Below, in pieces: positions 18,206 to 27,094 of a DNA stretch of 64,000 nucleotides. The stretch is from the NCBI GenBank assembly GCA_029547025.1, contig JAKPQA010000035.1:62001-126000 (forward strand). Reading direction: 5' to 3'. This DNA comes from Armatimonadota bacterium. GTDB taxonomy: Bacteria; Armatimonadota; Zipacnadia; UBA1398; JAKPQA01. Positions within the stretch are counted from its first letter, which is position 1; each line of letters begins with the position of its first letter. The notes under the pieces were generated by a model, which worked only from the letters and a program-made list of their open reading frames with translations, did no database searches and had not been told where the DNA came from. Both the position numbers and the translations under genes were made by a program.

Positions 18206-19279
18206 CTACTCGGGCTTGTGCCGACGCACCATCTGCCGAAGCTCCGTGAGATTGCCGGCATTGGCCAACGCCACTTCCTCGGTGATCAGGCCCTCCTGGA
18301 AGTAGCGGCAGAGGCACTGGTTCATGGTCTGCATGCCCCAGAACCCGCCCTCGTCGATCGCCGAGTACATCTCCGCCACCCGGCCCTCTTCGATGTACTT
18401 GGCCACCGTGGGCGTCACGATCATGATCTCGATAGCGCCCACCCGCCGGGACATGTCGGCCGTCGGCACCAGTTTCTGCGAGATGACGCCCTGCAGGGAC
18501 TGCGACAGGCGCATACAGATCTGGTCCTTCGCATGGGGCGGAAACATGTTCAGAATGCGTTCGAGGGTCTCGGCCGCTGACCTCGTGTGTACCGTCGAGA
18601 ACACCAAGTGGCCCGTCTCCGCGGCCGCCAGGGCCACCTCGAATGTCTCCACGTCGCGCATCTCGCCGATGAGGATCACATCCGGGGCCTGGCGCAACAC
18701 GGTGCGCAGGGCCGCACTGAAGTTCTCGGTGTCGATGTGCACCTCGCGCTGGCTGATGATGCTCTTCTTGTCGCGGTGAATGAACTCCAGCGGGTCCTCG
18801 ATGGTGACGATGTGGCAGTAACGGGCCTCGTTGATCTCGTTGAGCATGGCCGCGATGGTCGTCGACTTCCCGCAGCCCGTCGGGCCCGTCACCAGAATCA
18901 GACCCTGGCGCCGGCGTGACAGGTCCTTCAGGACCTCTGGTAACCCGAGCTGGTCCACCGACTTGACCTCGAGGGGGATGAGGCGCAACACCAGCGCAAT
19001 GCTGCCGCGTTGCTGGTAGATGTTGACGCGGAACCGCACCAGATTGGGCACCGTGATGCCCAGGTCCATCTCGTGGCACCGCTCGAAGATCTTGATCTGC
19101 TCCGGCGACATCATCTCGTAGGCCAGAGCCTTGGTGTCCTCGGCGGAGAGCACGGGCAGATCCATCTGGCGAACCTGTCCGCGGACCTTGATACAGGGGC
19201 GGTTGGCCTCTTTGAGGAAGATGTCGGAGGCGTTCTGATCCACCGCCGTCCTCACCACAAGGCCGAAATCCAGTCCCAT
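18206..19279 (-). CDS. PilT/PilU-like ATPase lacking the AIRNLIRE motif
   Basis: A 357-residue secretion ATPase of the PilT family. It has Walker A GPTGCGKST, VTIEDPLEFIH, Walker B VILIGEMRD and STVHTRSAAET as the His box. Where PilT carries AIRNLIRE, this protein reads TVAKYIEEGRVAEMYSAI and then EGGFWGMQTMNQ, a pattern closer to PilU and PilU-like paralogues that assist retraction. It ends in a basic RRHKPE tail. It is first in the three-gene unit; no pilin or PilB gene is present in the window. Confidence 0.88.
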   Translation of the reverse strand: MGLDFGLVVRTAVDQNASDIFLKEANRPCIKVRGQVRQMDLPVLSAEDTKALAYEMMSPEQIKIFERCHEMDLGITVPNLVRFRVNIYQQRGSIALVLRLIPLEVKSVDQLGLPEVLKDLSRRRQGLILVTGPTGCGKSTTIAAMLNEINEARYCHIVTIEDPLEFIHRDKKSIISQREVHIDTENFSAALRTVLRQAPDVILIGEMRDVETFEVALAAAETGHLVFSTVHTRSAAETLERILNMFPPHAKDQICMRLSQSLQGVISQKLVPTADMSRRVGAIEIMIVTPTVAKYIEEGRVAEMYSAIDEGGFWGMQTMNQCLCRYFQEGLITEEVALANAGNLTELRQMVRRHKPE

Positions 19280-19419
19280 AGCGATGCTTCACCCCAGGAG
19301 CGGACGGGCGACACGCACACCGCACCATGAGTCTGGCCGCGTCGCCATTCGCCCATCTCTAGTTCCGACCGAACCCCGCAACCCCTCCGGCACGCCGGAA
19401 AAGGGCCCGCGAGGCATCG

Positions 19420-20157
19420 CTACCTCTGGTGCCGCCGGCGCACCAGGGCCATGGTGACCATCGTCAGCGACCCGGCCGCCAGCACCGCACACAACACCAG
19501 CGCGACCCAGACCACTGCAGGGCGCCCCGAACGCTCAGGCCGGGCCGCGGCTGCGCCCGCCGCCACGGCCTCGGGTGGCGTGGCGGACTCGTCCTCCGAG
19601 ACCAGGCCCCGCGATAGCTCCGCCGGCCGCGTCGCCGATCGGCCCATCATCTCCACGTAGATGCCATACGAGTGTTCCGACGGCACGCTCAGGAAGGTCG
19701 CGCTGACGAGGTCGTTCCGCCATCGTCCCGTGGGTCCCTTGTAGTAGAAAGGGTCTCGCGGAAGAAAAGTCAAATGCACGGCATCATAACGCCGGAAAAC
19801 GAAACAAAAGACCTCCCAGGGCAGTGAGCCCCGTCCGCTCTGGATGGCACCGTCGCACACGCAACGGAACGTGGCGCATCCATGCAACACGTCGCTCGGA
19901 CCGGCCTCCACGGGAGGGGAGTACGGCCACCCGCCCTCGTTCGCGAGCTGGCGGAAGTCACGAGTGGCCTGGCTGGGTCCCACGGGAGAAGGATAGGTAA
20001 CGACGATCTCGTCCTTCCCCCCCTCACCGCCCACCACCTCGATCCAGACGCACTCGGTAGCGGGAAAGGCGGTGGTTGACACGGCTAGCCACGAGGAGAG
20101 CGCGAGTGCGCTGACGACGGATCGGCGCGCCAGACCCACGGTCTGCATCCAGTCCAT
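19420..20157 (-). CDS. Secreted protein with C-terminal membrane anchor, unknown function
   Basis: A 245-residue protein from ATG 20157. An N-terminal signal peptide (about residues 8-32, ending near TTAFPA) and a single helix near the C-terminus followed by RRRHQR suggest an extracytoplasmic domain anchored in the inner membrane. Four cysteines lie in the ectodomain near CATFRCVCDG and EVFCFVFRR, so disulfides are possible. An Ala/Glu-rich linker precedes the anchor. I recognise no family. The frame is open further upstream, through the tRNA gene, but that part is not credible coding. It is upstream of the pil genes on the same strand. Confidence 0.6.
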   Translation of the reverse strand: MDWMQTVGLARRSVVSALALSSWLAVSTTAFPATECVWIEVVGGEGGKDEIVVTYPSPVGPSQATRDFRQLANEGGWPYSPPVEAGPSDVLHGCATFRCVCDGAIQSGRGSLPWEVFCFVFRRYDAVHLTFLPRDPFYYKGPTGRWRNDLVSATFLSVPSEHSYGIYVEMMGRSATRPAELSRGLVSEDESATPPEAVAAGAAAARPERSGRPAVVWVALVLCAVLAAGSLTMVTMALVRRRHQR

Positions 20158-20316
20158 ACCGACCAACGCTCGCGGATCAGTGAAGTACCCCACGCAGTCC
20201 CTCGCCCTGACGGCGATCCGGCGCGTGAGGATTTCCGAGGGGAGCCCTAGGCGCCAGGTGCCTCTGACACGCAACACCCGGTGACACGCACCGGGCGGAT
20301 AGGGCTCTTCGAACAA

Positions 20317-20391
20317 TGGTGGAGCCGGTGGGATTTGAACCCACGGCCTCTTCCATGCCAAGGAAGCGCGCTCCCCCTGCGCCACGGCCCC
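20317..20391 (-). tRNA. tRNA-Ala (anticodon GGC)
   Basis: A 75-base cloverleaf reads on the minus strand. Acceptor stem GGGGCCG pairs with CGGCTCC (one G-T). The D arm has GCGC/GCGC and the anticodon stem CTTCC/GGAAG. The loop is TTGGCAT with GGC at 34-36. The T arm has GTGGG/CCCAC and the loop TTCAAAT. The 3' CCA is encoded. Confidence 0.96.
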
Positions 20392-20552
20392 ACAGGAATC
20401 ACAAGCGGATTATACGGGCCGTGTCACGACCGCGTCAAGGCGACCTGGACGTCATACACCCGGCGCCGCGTCCCCGACCGCCGTGCTAGAATGGGCTGGG
20501 GCGCGGGCCCCCGACGGCCCGATCTCTCAGCTTGTCGCCCAGGGCGGTGCCT

Positions 20553-21059
20553 ATGAGTGAGACGCAAGGCAGCGGGAGCGCGGGACCGACCGTGATGATT
20601 CGCAAAGCTCGACGGAGCGATGCCGCGGAGCTCGAACCCATCATCCAGCACTTCGCCGCCCGAAACGCCGTCCTGCCTCGAACCACGGCCAGCATCGTGT
20701 GCGCCATCCGCGACTTCTGGGTCGCCGAGGTCGACGGCCGCGTGGCCGGCTGCTGCGCCCTCACCGTCATCGACGAGGACCTGGTCGAGGTGCGCACTCT
20801 GGTCGTCGACGAAGCCATCCAGGGGCTGGGGCTCGGCCGCAAGCTCGTCGAGGCCTGCATCGCCGAAGCCGAATCGTTGGGCTTCAGCACCGTGTTTGCG
20901 CTCACACGCGTCGTGGGCTTCTTCGAGCGCATGGGGTTCACCCCGGTCCCCATGAGCTCCCTACCCCAGAAGGTCTGGCTCGACTGTGTACACTGCCCGA
21001 GCTTCCCCAACTGCGACGAGGTCGCCATGGCTCGTCCGCTTCACTCGGCCGGACGCTGA
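20553..21059 (+). CDS. ArgA-like N-acetyltransferase (N-acetylglutamate synthase type)
   Basis: A GNAT-fold acetyltransferase of 168 residues. VRTLVVDEAIQGLGLGRKLVEA is the acetyl-CoA pyrophosphate-binding loop (Q/R-x-x-G-x-G/A). The C-terminal block VFALTRVVGFFERMGF followed by LPQKVWLDCVHCPSFPNCDE is typical of the short ArgA-like N-acetyltransferases that acetylate glutamate for arginine synthesis. The three cysteines in CVHCPSFPNC may bind metal. ATG 20553 was preferred over TTG 20532. Its 3' end overlaps the convergent sfsA gene by 19 bases. No other arg gene is nearby. Confidence 0.85.
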   Translation: MSETQGSGSAGPTVMIRKARRSDAAELEPIIQHFAARNAVLPRTTASIVCAIRDFWVAEVDGRVAGCCALTVIDEDLVEVRTLVVDEAIQGLGLGRKLVEACIAEAESLGFSTVFALTRVVGFFERMGFTPVPMSSLPQKVWLDCVHCPSFPNCDEVAMARPLHSAGR

Positions 21060-21745
21060 AGCCGGACCGGGATCTCGTGGGTGATGGCAATGCCGGCCGC
21101 ACCCACTCGGCAACGGCAGGCGCTCACCTCGACGCCGCTCCGGGCCGCCTCGAGGAGCGCCTCGCCCAGTGCCGGGTCGCGCTCCCAGTAGGGCGCGCAC
21201 AGCCGCGCATCGGAGCGCTGCACCACGAACCAGACGGCCAGTTCCTGGCCGCCCCGGGCTGCCTCCGCCATCTCGACGAGGTGGCGGACGCCTCGCTCTG
21301 TGGGGGCGTCGGGGAACAGCGCCACGCCGTCGACCACACAGTTCACCGACTTGGTCTCGACCAGCACCGGGCGGCCACGCCTCTCCACCACCAGGTCCAG
21401 CCGCCCATGGCCGAACGCCGGCTCGGACGCCACGACACGCGAGGAGGCCCAATTGGAGAGGCGCCCCGCTTCAATGGCCTCGCGTAGCAGACTTGGTGGC
21501 GTCCGGGAGTCCACGCCCACCCAGCGTCTGCGGTGCCACACCAGCGACAGGCAGTACCGCGTCCGCCGATCGGCGCCAGGCGTGGGCGTCAGCAACACCG
21601 GAGCGCCCGGCACCAGCAGCTCCCACATCCGGCCTGAGTTAGGAACATGAACGTATTCAGATTGTCCGTCAAGGCGAACCAACGCTGCAAACCGGTTGCA
21701 TCGCCGGTCGAACTGCGCTGGAACGAGGGGATGTGGGTGCTTCAC
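21041..21745 (-). CDS. sfsA: SfsA-family protein (sugar fermentation stimulation protein homologue)
   Basis: A 234-residue protein matching SfsA. An N-terminal OB-like domain (RFAALVRLDGQSEYVHVPNSGRM) is followed by a nuclease-like fold with GRLDLVVE, VLVETKSVN and the block FPDAPTERGVRHL. Asp, Glu and Lys of these blocks match the PD-(D/E)xK core of the family. Its biochemical role is unsettled; nucleic-acid binding is known for E. coli SfsA. It converges on and overlaps the ArgA-like gene. It is divergent from the serpin cluster across 117 bases. Confidence 0.93.
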   Translation of the reverse strand: MKHPHPLVPAQFDRRCNRFAALVRLDGQSEYVHVPNSGRMWELLVPGAPVLLTPTPGADRRTRYCLSLVWHRRRWVGVDSRTPPSLLREAIEAGRLSNWASSRVVASEPAFGHGRLDLVVERRGRPVLVETKSVNCVVDGVALFPDAPTERGVRHLVEMAEAARGGQELAVWFVVQRSDARLCAPYWERDPALGEALLEAARSGVEVSACRCRVGAAGIAITHEIPVRLQRPAE

Positions 21746-21862
21746 GGTCCCTCCATGATGCCATAGGTGGGGCCACGCTGCGGAATCCGGAGCCGTCGAT
21801 GGCGCCAGAGGAGTCTAGAATCGGGGGGGCGCGGGCCTCTGCCCCCGCTGGAGGGCTCGACG

Positions 21863-23164
21863 ATGGGCACATGCCGTTCCCTGCTGCTTCCGGCCGCCGT
21901 GGCCGCACTGCTCATCCTCCATGGCTGTGGTGGCACGAACCGGACCACCAACCCGTTCCCCGAGGTGGCCCCTCCCGGCACTGTCGTGCGCTCGGCCAAG
22001 GCGCGCAATACGGCGCCCGTGGTCTCCGCGGCGGACATGGCGGCGCTGGCAGCGGGGAACCGGGAGTTCGCCTGTGCCCTCTATCAGCGGCTGGCCCGCG
22101 GCGACGGCAACCTTGTGTTCTCGCCGCTGAGCATCTCGACCGCGCTGGCGATGGCATACGCCGGCGCCCGGGGCGACACCGCGACCCAGCTCGCCGATGC
22201 CCTTCACTTCAGGCTGCCGGCCGAACGACTCCACGCGGCATTCAACAGGCTCGATCTGTCGCTCGAGCCCACGGGAGCGGATGGGGGCAAGCAACTCACT
22301 CTCAACGTCCTCAATGCCCTATGGACCCAGCAGGGCTGGTCCTACCTCGACAGCTTCCTCGACACCCTCTCGGTGAACTACGACGCGGGGATGCACGAGA
22401 TGGACTTCGCGAACGATCGCGAGTCGGCCCGCCAGGCCATCAACCAGTGGGTCAGTGAGGCGACCGAGGGGCGCATCCCCGAGCTCATCCCCGCCGGCGC
22501 CCTCGATGAGAGCGTCAGGATGATCCTCACCAACGCCATCTACTTCCGCGCGTACTGGGCCTCGCAGTTCGACGAGGCAGCAACGCGGGACCAGGCCTTC
22601 CATCGGCTGGATGGGACGCAGGTTACCGTGAAGATGATGCACCAGACCCAGTCCTTGGGCTACCGACGCGGGGACGGCTACCGCGCGGTGAGCCTCCCCT
22701 ACTTCGCCGACAAGCAGTCGATGGTCGTGGTCCTGCCCGACGAGGGTGCCTTCGGCCGTGTCTCCGACGCCGTCGATGGCGACTGGGTGGCAGCACTGCG
22801 GGCAGGTCTGGAGGCCACGCCGGTCGATCTCGGGTTCCCGCGGTTCGAGTTCGCCGCGTCGGCGAGCCTGGCCGACGTGCTCCAGGCGCTTGGGGCGACC
22901 GATGCCTTCTCGGCCGAGCGGGCGGACTTCTCGGGCATCACCGGCCACCGCGATCTCTACATCCAGCAGGTACGGCACAAGGCGTTCATCTCGGTGAACG
23001 AGAAGTGGACCGAGGCCGCCGGCGCCACCGATGTAGAGTTCGGCGAGACGTCGGTGCCCATGGCGGAGCCGGTCACCGTCGACCGGCCGTTCATCTTCTT
23101 CATCGTGGACAACGGCACCGGGGCGGTCCTGTTCGTGGGCCGGGTGCTGGACCCGACAGCGTAG
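21863..23164 (+). CDS. Serpin 1, secreted lipoprotein protease inhibitor
   Basis: A 433-residue serpin with an N-terminal signal and lipobox LILHGC, so it is probably lipid-anchored. GGAGGG precedes ATG 21863 by seven bases. Serpin landmarks include NLVFSPLSISTALAMAYAGARG, ILTNAIYFRAYWASQFD, and the C-terminal block DRPFIFFIVDNGTGAVLFVGRV. The reactive loop starts NEKWTEAAGATDVEF. Aligned by length to alpha-1-antitrypsin, Trp takes the P15 position where Gly is usual, and P1 is near the Thr-Ser of GETSVP. Serpins trap proteases by a suicide mechanism. First of three tandem paralogues. Confidence 0.93.
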   Translation: MGTCRSLLLPAAVAALLILHGCGGTNRTTNPFPEVAPPGTVVRSAKARNTAPVVSAADMAALAAGNREFACALYQRLARGDGNLVFSPLSISTALAMAYAGARGDTATQLADALHFRLPAERLHAAFNRLDLSLEPTGADGGKQLTLNVLNALWTQQGWSYLDSFLDTLSVNYDAGMHEMDFANDRESARQAINQWVSEATEGRIPELIPAGALDESVRMILTNAIYFRAYWASQFDEAATRDQAFHRLDGTQVTVKMMHQTQSLGYRRGDGYRAVSLPYFADKQSMVVVLPDEGAFGRVSDAVDGDWVAALRAGLEATPVDLGFPRFEFAASASLADVLQALGATDAFSAERADFSGITGHRDLYIQQVRHKAFISVNEKWTEAAGATDVEFGETSVPMAEPVTVDRPFIFFIVDNGTGAVLFVGRVLDPTA

Positions 23165-23238
23165 GCGAAGGTAGAGAACTAAGCCCTCTCGAACAACCTG
23201 GTGCGCCGCACCCCGCACCGCTCCCGGGAGGGTCTACT

Positions 23239-24549
23239 GTGCGCCGACTGCTTCAGCTCGTACTCGTCGTCCTCGTCGCCGCCAACTGCTCCTCCGGCTG
23301 CAAGGCGCCGGGCCCCGAGGGCGGCGAGCGGCACTTCGCGGCACCGCTCGACATCGAGGCGCCGGGCGCGCTGGTGCGGTCGAACAAGCCCCACGACCCG
23401 GCGCCTAAGGTTCCGGACGCCGATCTGAAGGCTCTGGCCGACGGCAACCGCGAGTTCGCGTGCGCGCTCTACCACGAGCTGGCCGGCGGCGAGGGCAACC
23501 TGGTCTTCTCGCCCATGAGCATCTCGACGGCCATGGCCATGGCCTATGCGGGGGCGAGAGGCCGGACGGCTGAGCAGCTCGCCGATGTGCTCCACTTCGA
23601 CCTGCCTTCGGAACGGCTGCACCCCGCATTCAACAGCATCTGCCTCGCGCTCCAGCCACCCCAGGGCGCCGACGACAAGACGGTCAAGCTCACCATGCTC
23701 AACGCGCTCTGGGCCCAGAAGGGCGGGCACTACCTCGACAGCTTCCTCGATACCCTCGCCGCCAACTATGACGCGGGTATGCACGAGCTGGACATTGCCG
23801 GCGATCCCGCAGGGGCGTGCAAGGCCATCAACCGCTGGATCAAGGAAGCCACGGGCGGGCGGATCGCAGAGCTCGCGCCCGCCGGCGGGATGAACGGCGT
23901 CGCTCTGGCGGTCACCAATGCAGTCTACTTCCGCGGCTACTGGAACTATCAGTTCGATGAAAAGGACACACATGATGAGCCCTTTCATCGCTTGGACGGC
24001 GACCGGGTGACGGTCAAGATGATGCACCAGACGCACTCGTTCGACTACTGCGAGGGCGACGGGTACCAGGCCGTGAGCCTGCCCTACTACTTCGAGCGCC
24101 AGTCGATGGTGGTGGTGCTGCCACAGGCCGGCCAGTTTGAACATGTCGAGGCGGCACTCGATGGGGACTTCGTCTCCGGACTGCAGGGCCATCTCCGGGG
24201 AACACGGGTCGAACTCGGCCTCCCGCGCCTCGGCTTCTCGGGCACTGCCGAACTGGCCCAGGTCCTGGCCCGCATGGGCGCCCCCGATGCATTTTCCGAT
24301 GGTGCCGACTTCTCGGGCATCACGGGGTCGCCCGGCCTGTTCATCTCCAACGTGTGCCATGGGGCCTTCCTCTCTGTGAACGAGAAGTGGACCGAGGCCG
24401 CGGCGGCAACGGAGGTCGCGTGGAAGTCGATGGAGGAGCCGAGCCAACCCGTGCGGCTCATTGCCGACCGGCCGTTCATGTTCCTCATCGTCGACAGGCC
24501 CAGCGGCGCCATCCTGTTCATGGGGCGCGTGATGGACCCAACGGCGTGA
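23239..24549 (+). CDS. Serpin 2, secreted protease inhibitor
   Basis: A 436-residue paralogue of serpin 1 beginning at GTG 23239, with GGGAGGG six bases upstream. The signal region is hydrophobic and has two possible lipidation cysteines (AANC and SSGC), neither a perfect lipobox. It carries the same NLVFSPMSISTAMAMAYAGARG, AVTNAVYFRGYW and GAILFMGRVMDPTA blocks. The loop reads NEKWTEAAAATEVAWKSMEEP, placing P1 near Met-Glu; P15 is again Trp. It starts 74 bases after serpin 1. The loop differs from both neighbours, which points to a different target protease. Confidence 0.92.
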   Translation: MRRLLQLVLVVLVAANCSSGCKAPGPEGGERHFAAPLDIEAPGALVRSNKPHDPAPKVPDADLKALADGNREFACALYHELAGGEGNLVFSPMSISTAMAMAYAGARGRTAEQLADVLHFDLPSERLHPAFNSICLALQPPQGADDKTVKLTMLNALWAQKGGHYLDSFLDTLAANYDAGMHELDIAGDPAGACKAINRWIKEATGGRIAELAPAGGMNGVALAVTNAVYFRGYWNYQFDEKDTHDEPFHRLDGDRVTVKMMHQTHSFDYCEGDGYQAVSLPYYFERQSMVVVLPQAGQFEHVEAALDGDFVSGLQGHLRGTRVELGLPRLGFSGTAELAQVLARMGAPDAFSDGADFSGITGSPGLFISNVCHGAFLSVNEKWTEAAAATEVAWKSMEEPSQPVRLIADRPFMFLIVDRPSGAILFMGRVMDPTA

Positions 24550-24620
24550 GTGTCGACAACCACTGGGTAGGTGATGCACGTCGCGGCAGTTGGCCCGTCG
24601 GCTCGGAGAGGAGCGGGAGT

Positions 24621-25910
24621 ATGGTTCGAGTGGCTCGTCTGGCCGCTACCTTTGCGGCGCTCACGGCACTTATGTTGGTGCCCGCGTGCCGGAGCGGGGA
24701 ACCCGGCCCGTTCCCCGTCGCCGCCATGCCTGGCACGCTGCTCCGGTCGGCCAAGGCCTTTGATCCGGCACCCCAGGCCACCGAGGATGACCGGAAGGCC
24801 CTTGCCGACGGCAACCGCAAGTTCGCGTGCGCGCTCTACCACGAGCTGGCCCAGGGCGAAGGCAACGTCGTCTTCTCGCCGCTCAGCATCTCGACGGCGA
24901 TGGCCATGGTCTACGCCGGGGCGCGTGGGGAGACCGAGAAGCAGTTGGCTGACGTCCTGCATTTCACGCTGCCCCCCAGAGCGGCTCCATCCGGCTTTCA
25001 GCCAGATGGATCTGGCGCTCCGGCGCCCCGGGCAGGAGCCCGATCAGCGGCTCCTGCTCAACGAACTGAACGCCATCTGGACCGGTAAAGGCTGGACGTT
25101 CCTCGAGCCGTTCCTCGACACGCTGTCGGTGAACTACGACACCGGCATGCGCGAGTTGGACTTCGCGGGCGACCCCGAAGGGTGCCGCAAGGCGATCAAC
25201 CAGTGGGTAAGGAAGGCCACCGAGGGGCGTATCGATGAGCTGGTCGCGAAGGGTGATTTCACTGACCTGACGGCCCTGGTGCTCACCAATGCCGTCTACT
25301 TCCGCGCGCATTGGGCCGAGGAGTTCGAGAAGCGCGAGACCAGGAAGCAGCCGTTCCATCGGCTGTCTGGTGGCGATGTGAGGTGCGAGATGATGCACCA
25401 GTCGACGCATCTCGCCAGCTTCCGCGGCGAGGCGTTCGACGCCGTGAGGCTGCCCTACTTCGGCCGGCGCCAGTCGATGGTGGCCGTGCTGCCTGATGAA
25501 GGTGCGTTCGCCGCCGTGGAGGCCGCTTTGGATGCCGAGGCGCTCTCCGACATCCTTGAGGGCCTGCAGGAAGGCTCCGTGGAAGTGGGCGTGCCGAAGT
25601 TCCGCTTCGAGCGCGGTGCGGACTTGGCCGGCACACTGGCCGCCCTCGGCGCTCCCGACGCGTTCACCGACGCAGCCGACTTCTCGGGCATGACTGGGAA
25701 GCCTGAGCTCTTCATCTCTCACGTGCGGCACAAGGCGTTCATCTCGGTCAACGAGAAGTGGACCGAGGCCGGCGCCGTGACGGCGGCGCAGATGGACGGA
25801 GCGGCGGCCCCGTCAAGGTGATCCTCGATCGGCCATTCCTGTTCTTCATCGTCGACGAGGACTCAGGCGCCATCCTGTTCATGGGGCGCGTGATGGACCC
25901 GACGGCTTGA
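24621..25910 (+). pseudogene. Serpin 3, frameshifted copy (two compensating shifts)
   Basis: It starts at ATG 24621 with an AGGAG site and lipobox LVPAC. The frame holds through ADVLHFTLPP, then shifts at a six-C run near 24970-24977; its paralogues read L-P-x-E-R-L-H at this place, so one extra C explains it. The second frame runs from PERLHPAF to the reactive loop NEKWTEAGAVTAAQMDGAA. It then shifts again at GGCCCCGTC near 25806-25814, where one missing C restores VILDRPFLFFIV and ends at TGA 25910. The repaired protein is 429 residues, with P1 near Ala-Ala. Both shifts sit in C runs, so sequencing error or a young pseudogene are equally possible. Confidence 0.8.
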
Positions 25911-26034
25911 GGCGCCGCGCAACTGGGGGGAGGCACCAGAGCTGGACTCACCATCGCCGCCCCCAGCCATTGCCGCCGTCCGGCCCTCCGCAGCCGACTA
26001 CGCGCGCACCCATGCAAGCCTCCTCGGCCTGACA

Positions 26035-26679
26035 GTGGCCGTTCTGGCGCTGGCGGCCTACCTGCGAATCGCGCCCGATGGCAGTGGCATCATCGTCCCC
26101 GGCCTCAGCCGGCACCCGGCGCCGCCACTGTGTGCCATGAGGTTGCTGACGGGTATCGATTGCCCCGGCTGCGGGCTCACGCGCAGCATCGTCGCGCTGA
26201 CGCACGGCCAACTCGCCCTCGGGTTCCGGTGCCACCATCTGGGCCCGGCCGTGTTCGTGCTGCTGGCCGCCCAGATACCCTACCGGCTGTACTACCTGCG
26301 CACCAAGAAGCCGGGGCCGTCGCGGCGAACCGCGCGTTTGCTGTGCATCGTTGGGGCCGTGCTGGCCGCGGCCATCCTGCTCGACTGGGCGATACGCCTG
26401 CCCGGCCAGATCGCGCACCCGCGCCCATCGGTGCTGTTCAGGCGGAGCAAGACGGACGGGATCGGCCGACCGGTACCGGAGTCTGCGGCCCCATTGAGCA
26501 GGCCGCACCGGGGCCGTGCGCACCGATCCAGCCCCCCGCAGACGTGGCCCTCTACTTCGCCTTGGCCTTCTGGCCCGCCACAAACGGCCCGGTGTGTAGC
26601 CCACGCTGCTCGGCCAGTTCGGCGAGGTCGTAGCCGTCGATCGACGGTTCGAGGCCCGTCTCCTCGAGCGGGACGTTGA
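26035..26679 (+). CDS. DUF2752 membrane protein
   Basis: The DUF2752 hallmark CPGCGLTRS follows LLTGID, and three hydrophobic helices are visible. GTG 26035 starts inside the first helix. The frame continues upstream without ATG/GTG/TTG to a CTG at 25942 that has GGGGGAGG about nine bases before it, so the true start may be that CTG. The domain ends near LPGQIAHP. The last 70 residues are Arg/Ser/Pro-rich and run antisense across the start of the next gene's coding region, so a frameshift or an unreal tail is likely. Function of DUF2752 is unknown. Confidence 0.6.
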   Translation: MAVLALAAYLRIAPDGSGIIVPGLSRHPAPPLCAMRLLTGIDCPGCGLTRSIVALTHGQLALGFRCHHLGPAVFVLLAAQIPYRLYYLRTKKPGPSRRTARLLCIVGAVLAAAILLDWAIRLPGQIAHPRPSVLFRRSKTDGIGRPVPESAAPLSRPHRGRAHRSSPPQTWPSTSPWPSGPPQTARCVAHAARPVRRGRSRRSTVRGPSPRAGR

Positions 26680-27073
26680 GGCGCATGCCGGTCTCCTCGG
26701 AGTACACGCCGAGCCCCAGCGTCTCGACCGTGTCGATGATGCGCTGCTTCTTGAACACGAAGGCCAGCGTCTCCAGACCCTCGCGGCAGACCAGCGGGAT
26801 GATGACCGTCGCATCCTGGTAGATCGGCTTCGTGGCCGGATGCGTCTGGCGGTTGCGCACGAGGCCGCGGTTGCACGAGATGCCGCAGAGCTCCCGGTGG
26901 ATGACGTTGTAACCATCAGCCTCGAGCCGGTCGGCCAGGGCGTCGAGCGGATCGCGGCCACCCAGGCCGCAGTAGCGGACGCAGTCGTTGCAGGTCCAGA
27001 CGACGATCCGGTCGTCATCGTTGAGCTGCTCGACCAGCTCGTTGTAGGTCAGTTTGAGTAGAGAGACGACCAC
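26552..27073 (-). CDS. MetV-like zinc/iron-sulfur protein, second copy
   Basis: A 173-residue protein from GTG 27073, with AGGAG upstream. The N-terminus has WTCNDCVRYCGLGG, then a further Cys pair region LCGISCNRG. This pattern (CxxCxxxC-x2-GG followed by a distal Cys) resembles the N-terminal cysteine cluster of MetV, the partner of methylenetetrahydrofolate reductase MetF in acetogens (MTHFR C-terminal family). The C-terminal 60 residues (GLGVYSEETGMRLNVP onward) are unlike MetV. It is last in the redox operon. No metF is in the window, so a methylene-THF role is inference only. Confidence 0.6.
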   Translation of the reverse strand: MVVSLLKLTYNELVEQLNDDDRIVVWTCNDCVRYCGLGGRDPLDALADRLEADGYNVIHRELCGISCNRGLVRNRQTHPATKPIYQDATVIIPLVCREGLETLAFVFKKQRIIDTVETLGLGVYSEETGMRLNVPLEETGLEPSIDGYDLAELAEQRGLHTGPFVAGQKAKAK

Positions 27074-27094
27074 CCGGACTCCTCCAACCCGCCG

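Noticed and set aside
24970-24977. Programmed ribosomal frameshifting in serpin 3
   Set aside because: There is no slippery heptamer or downstream pseudoknot that I can see, and a second opposite shift downstream points to indels.
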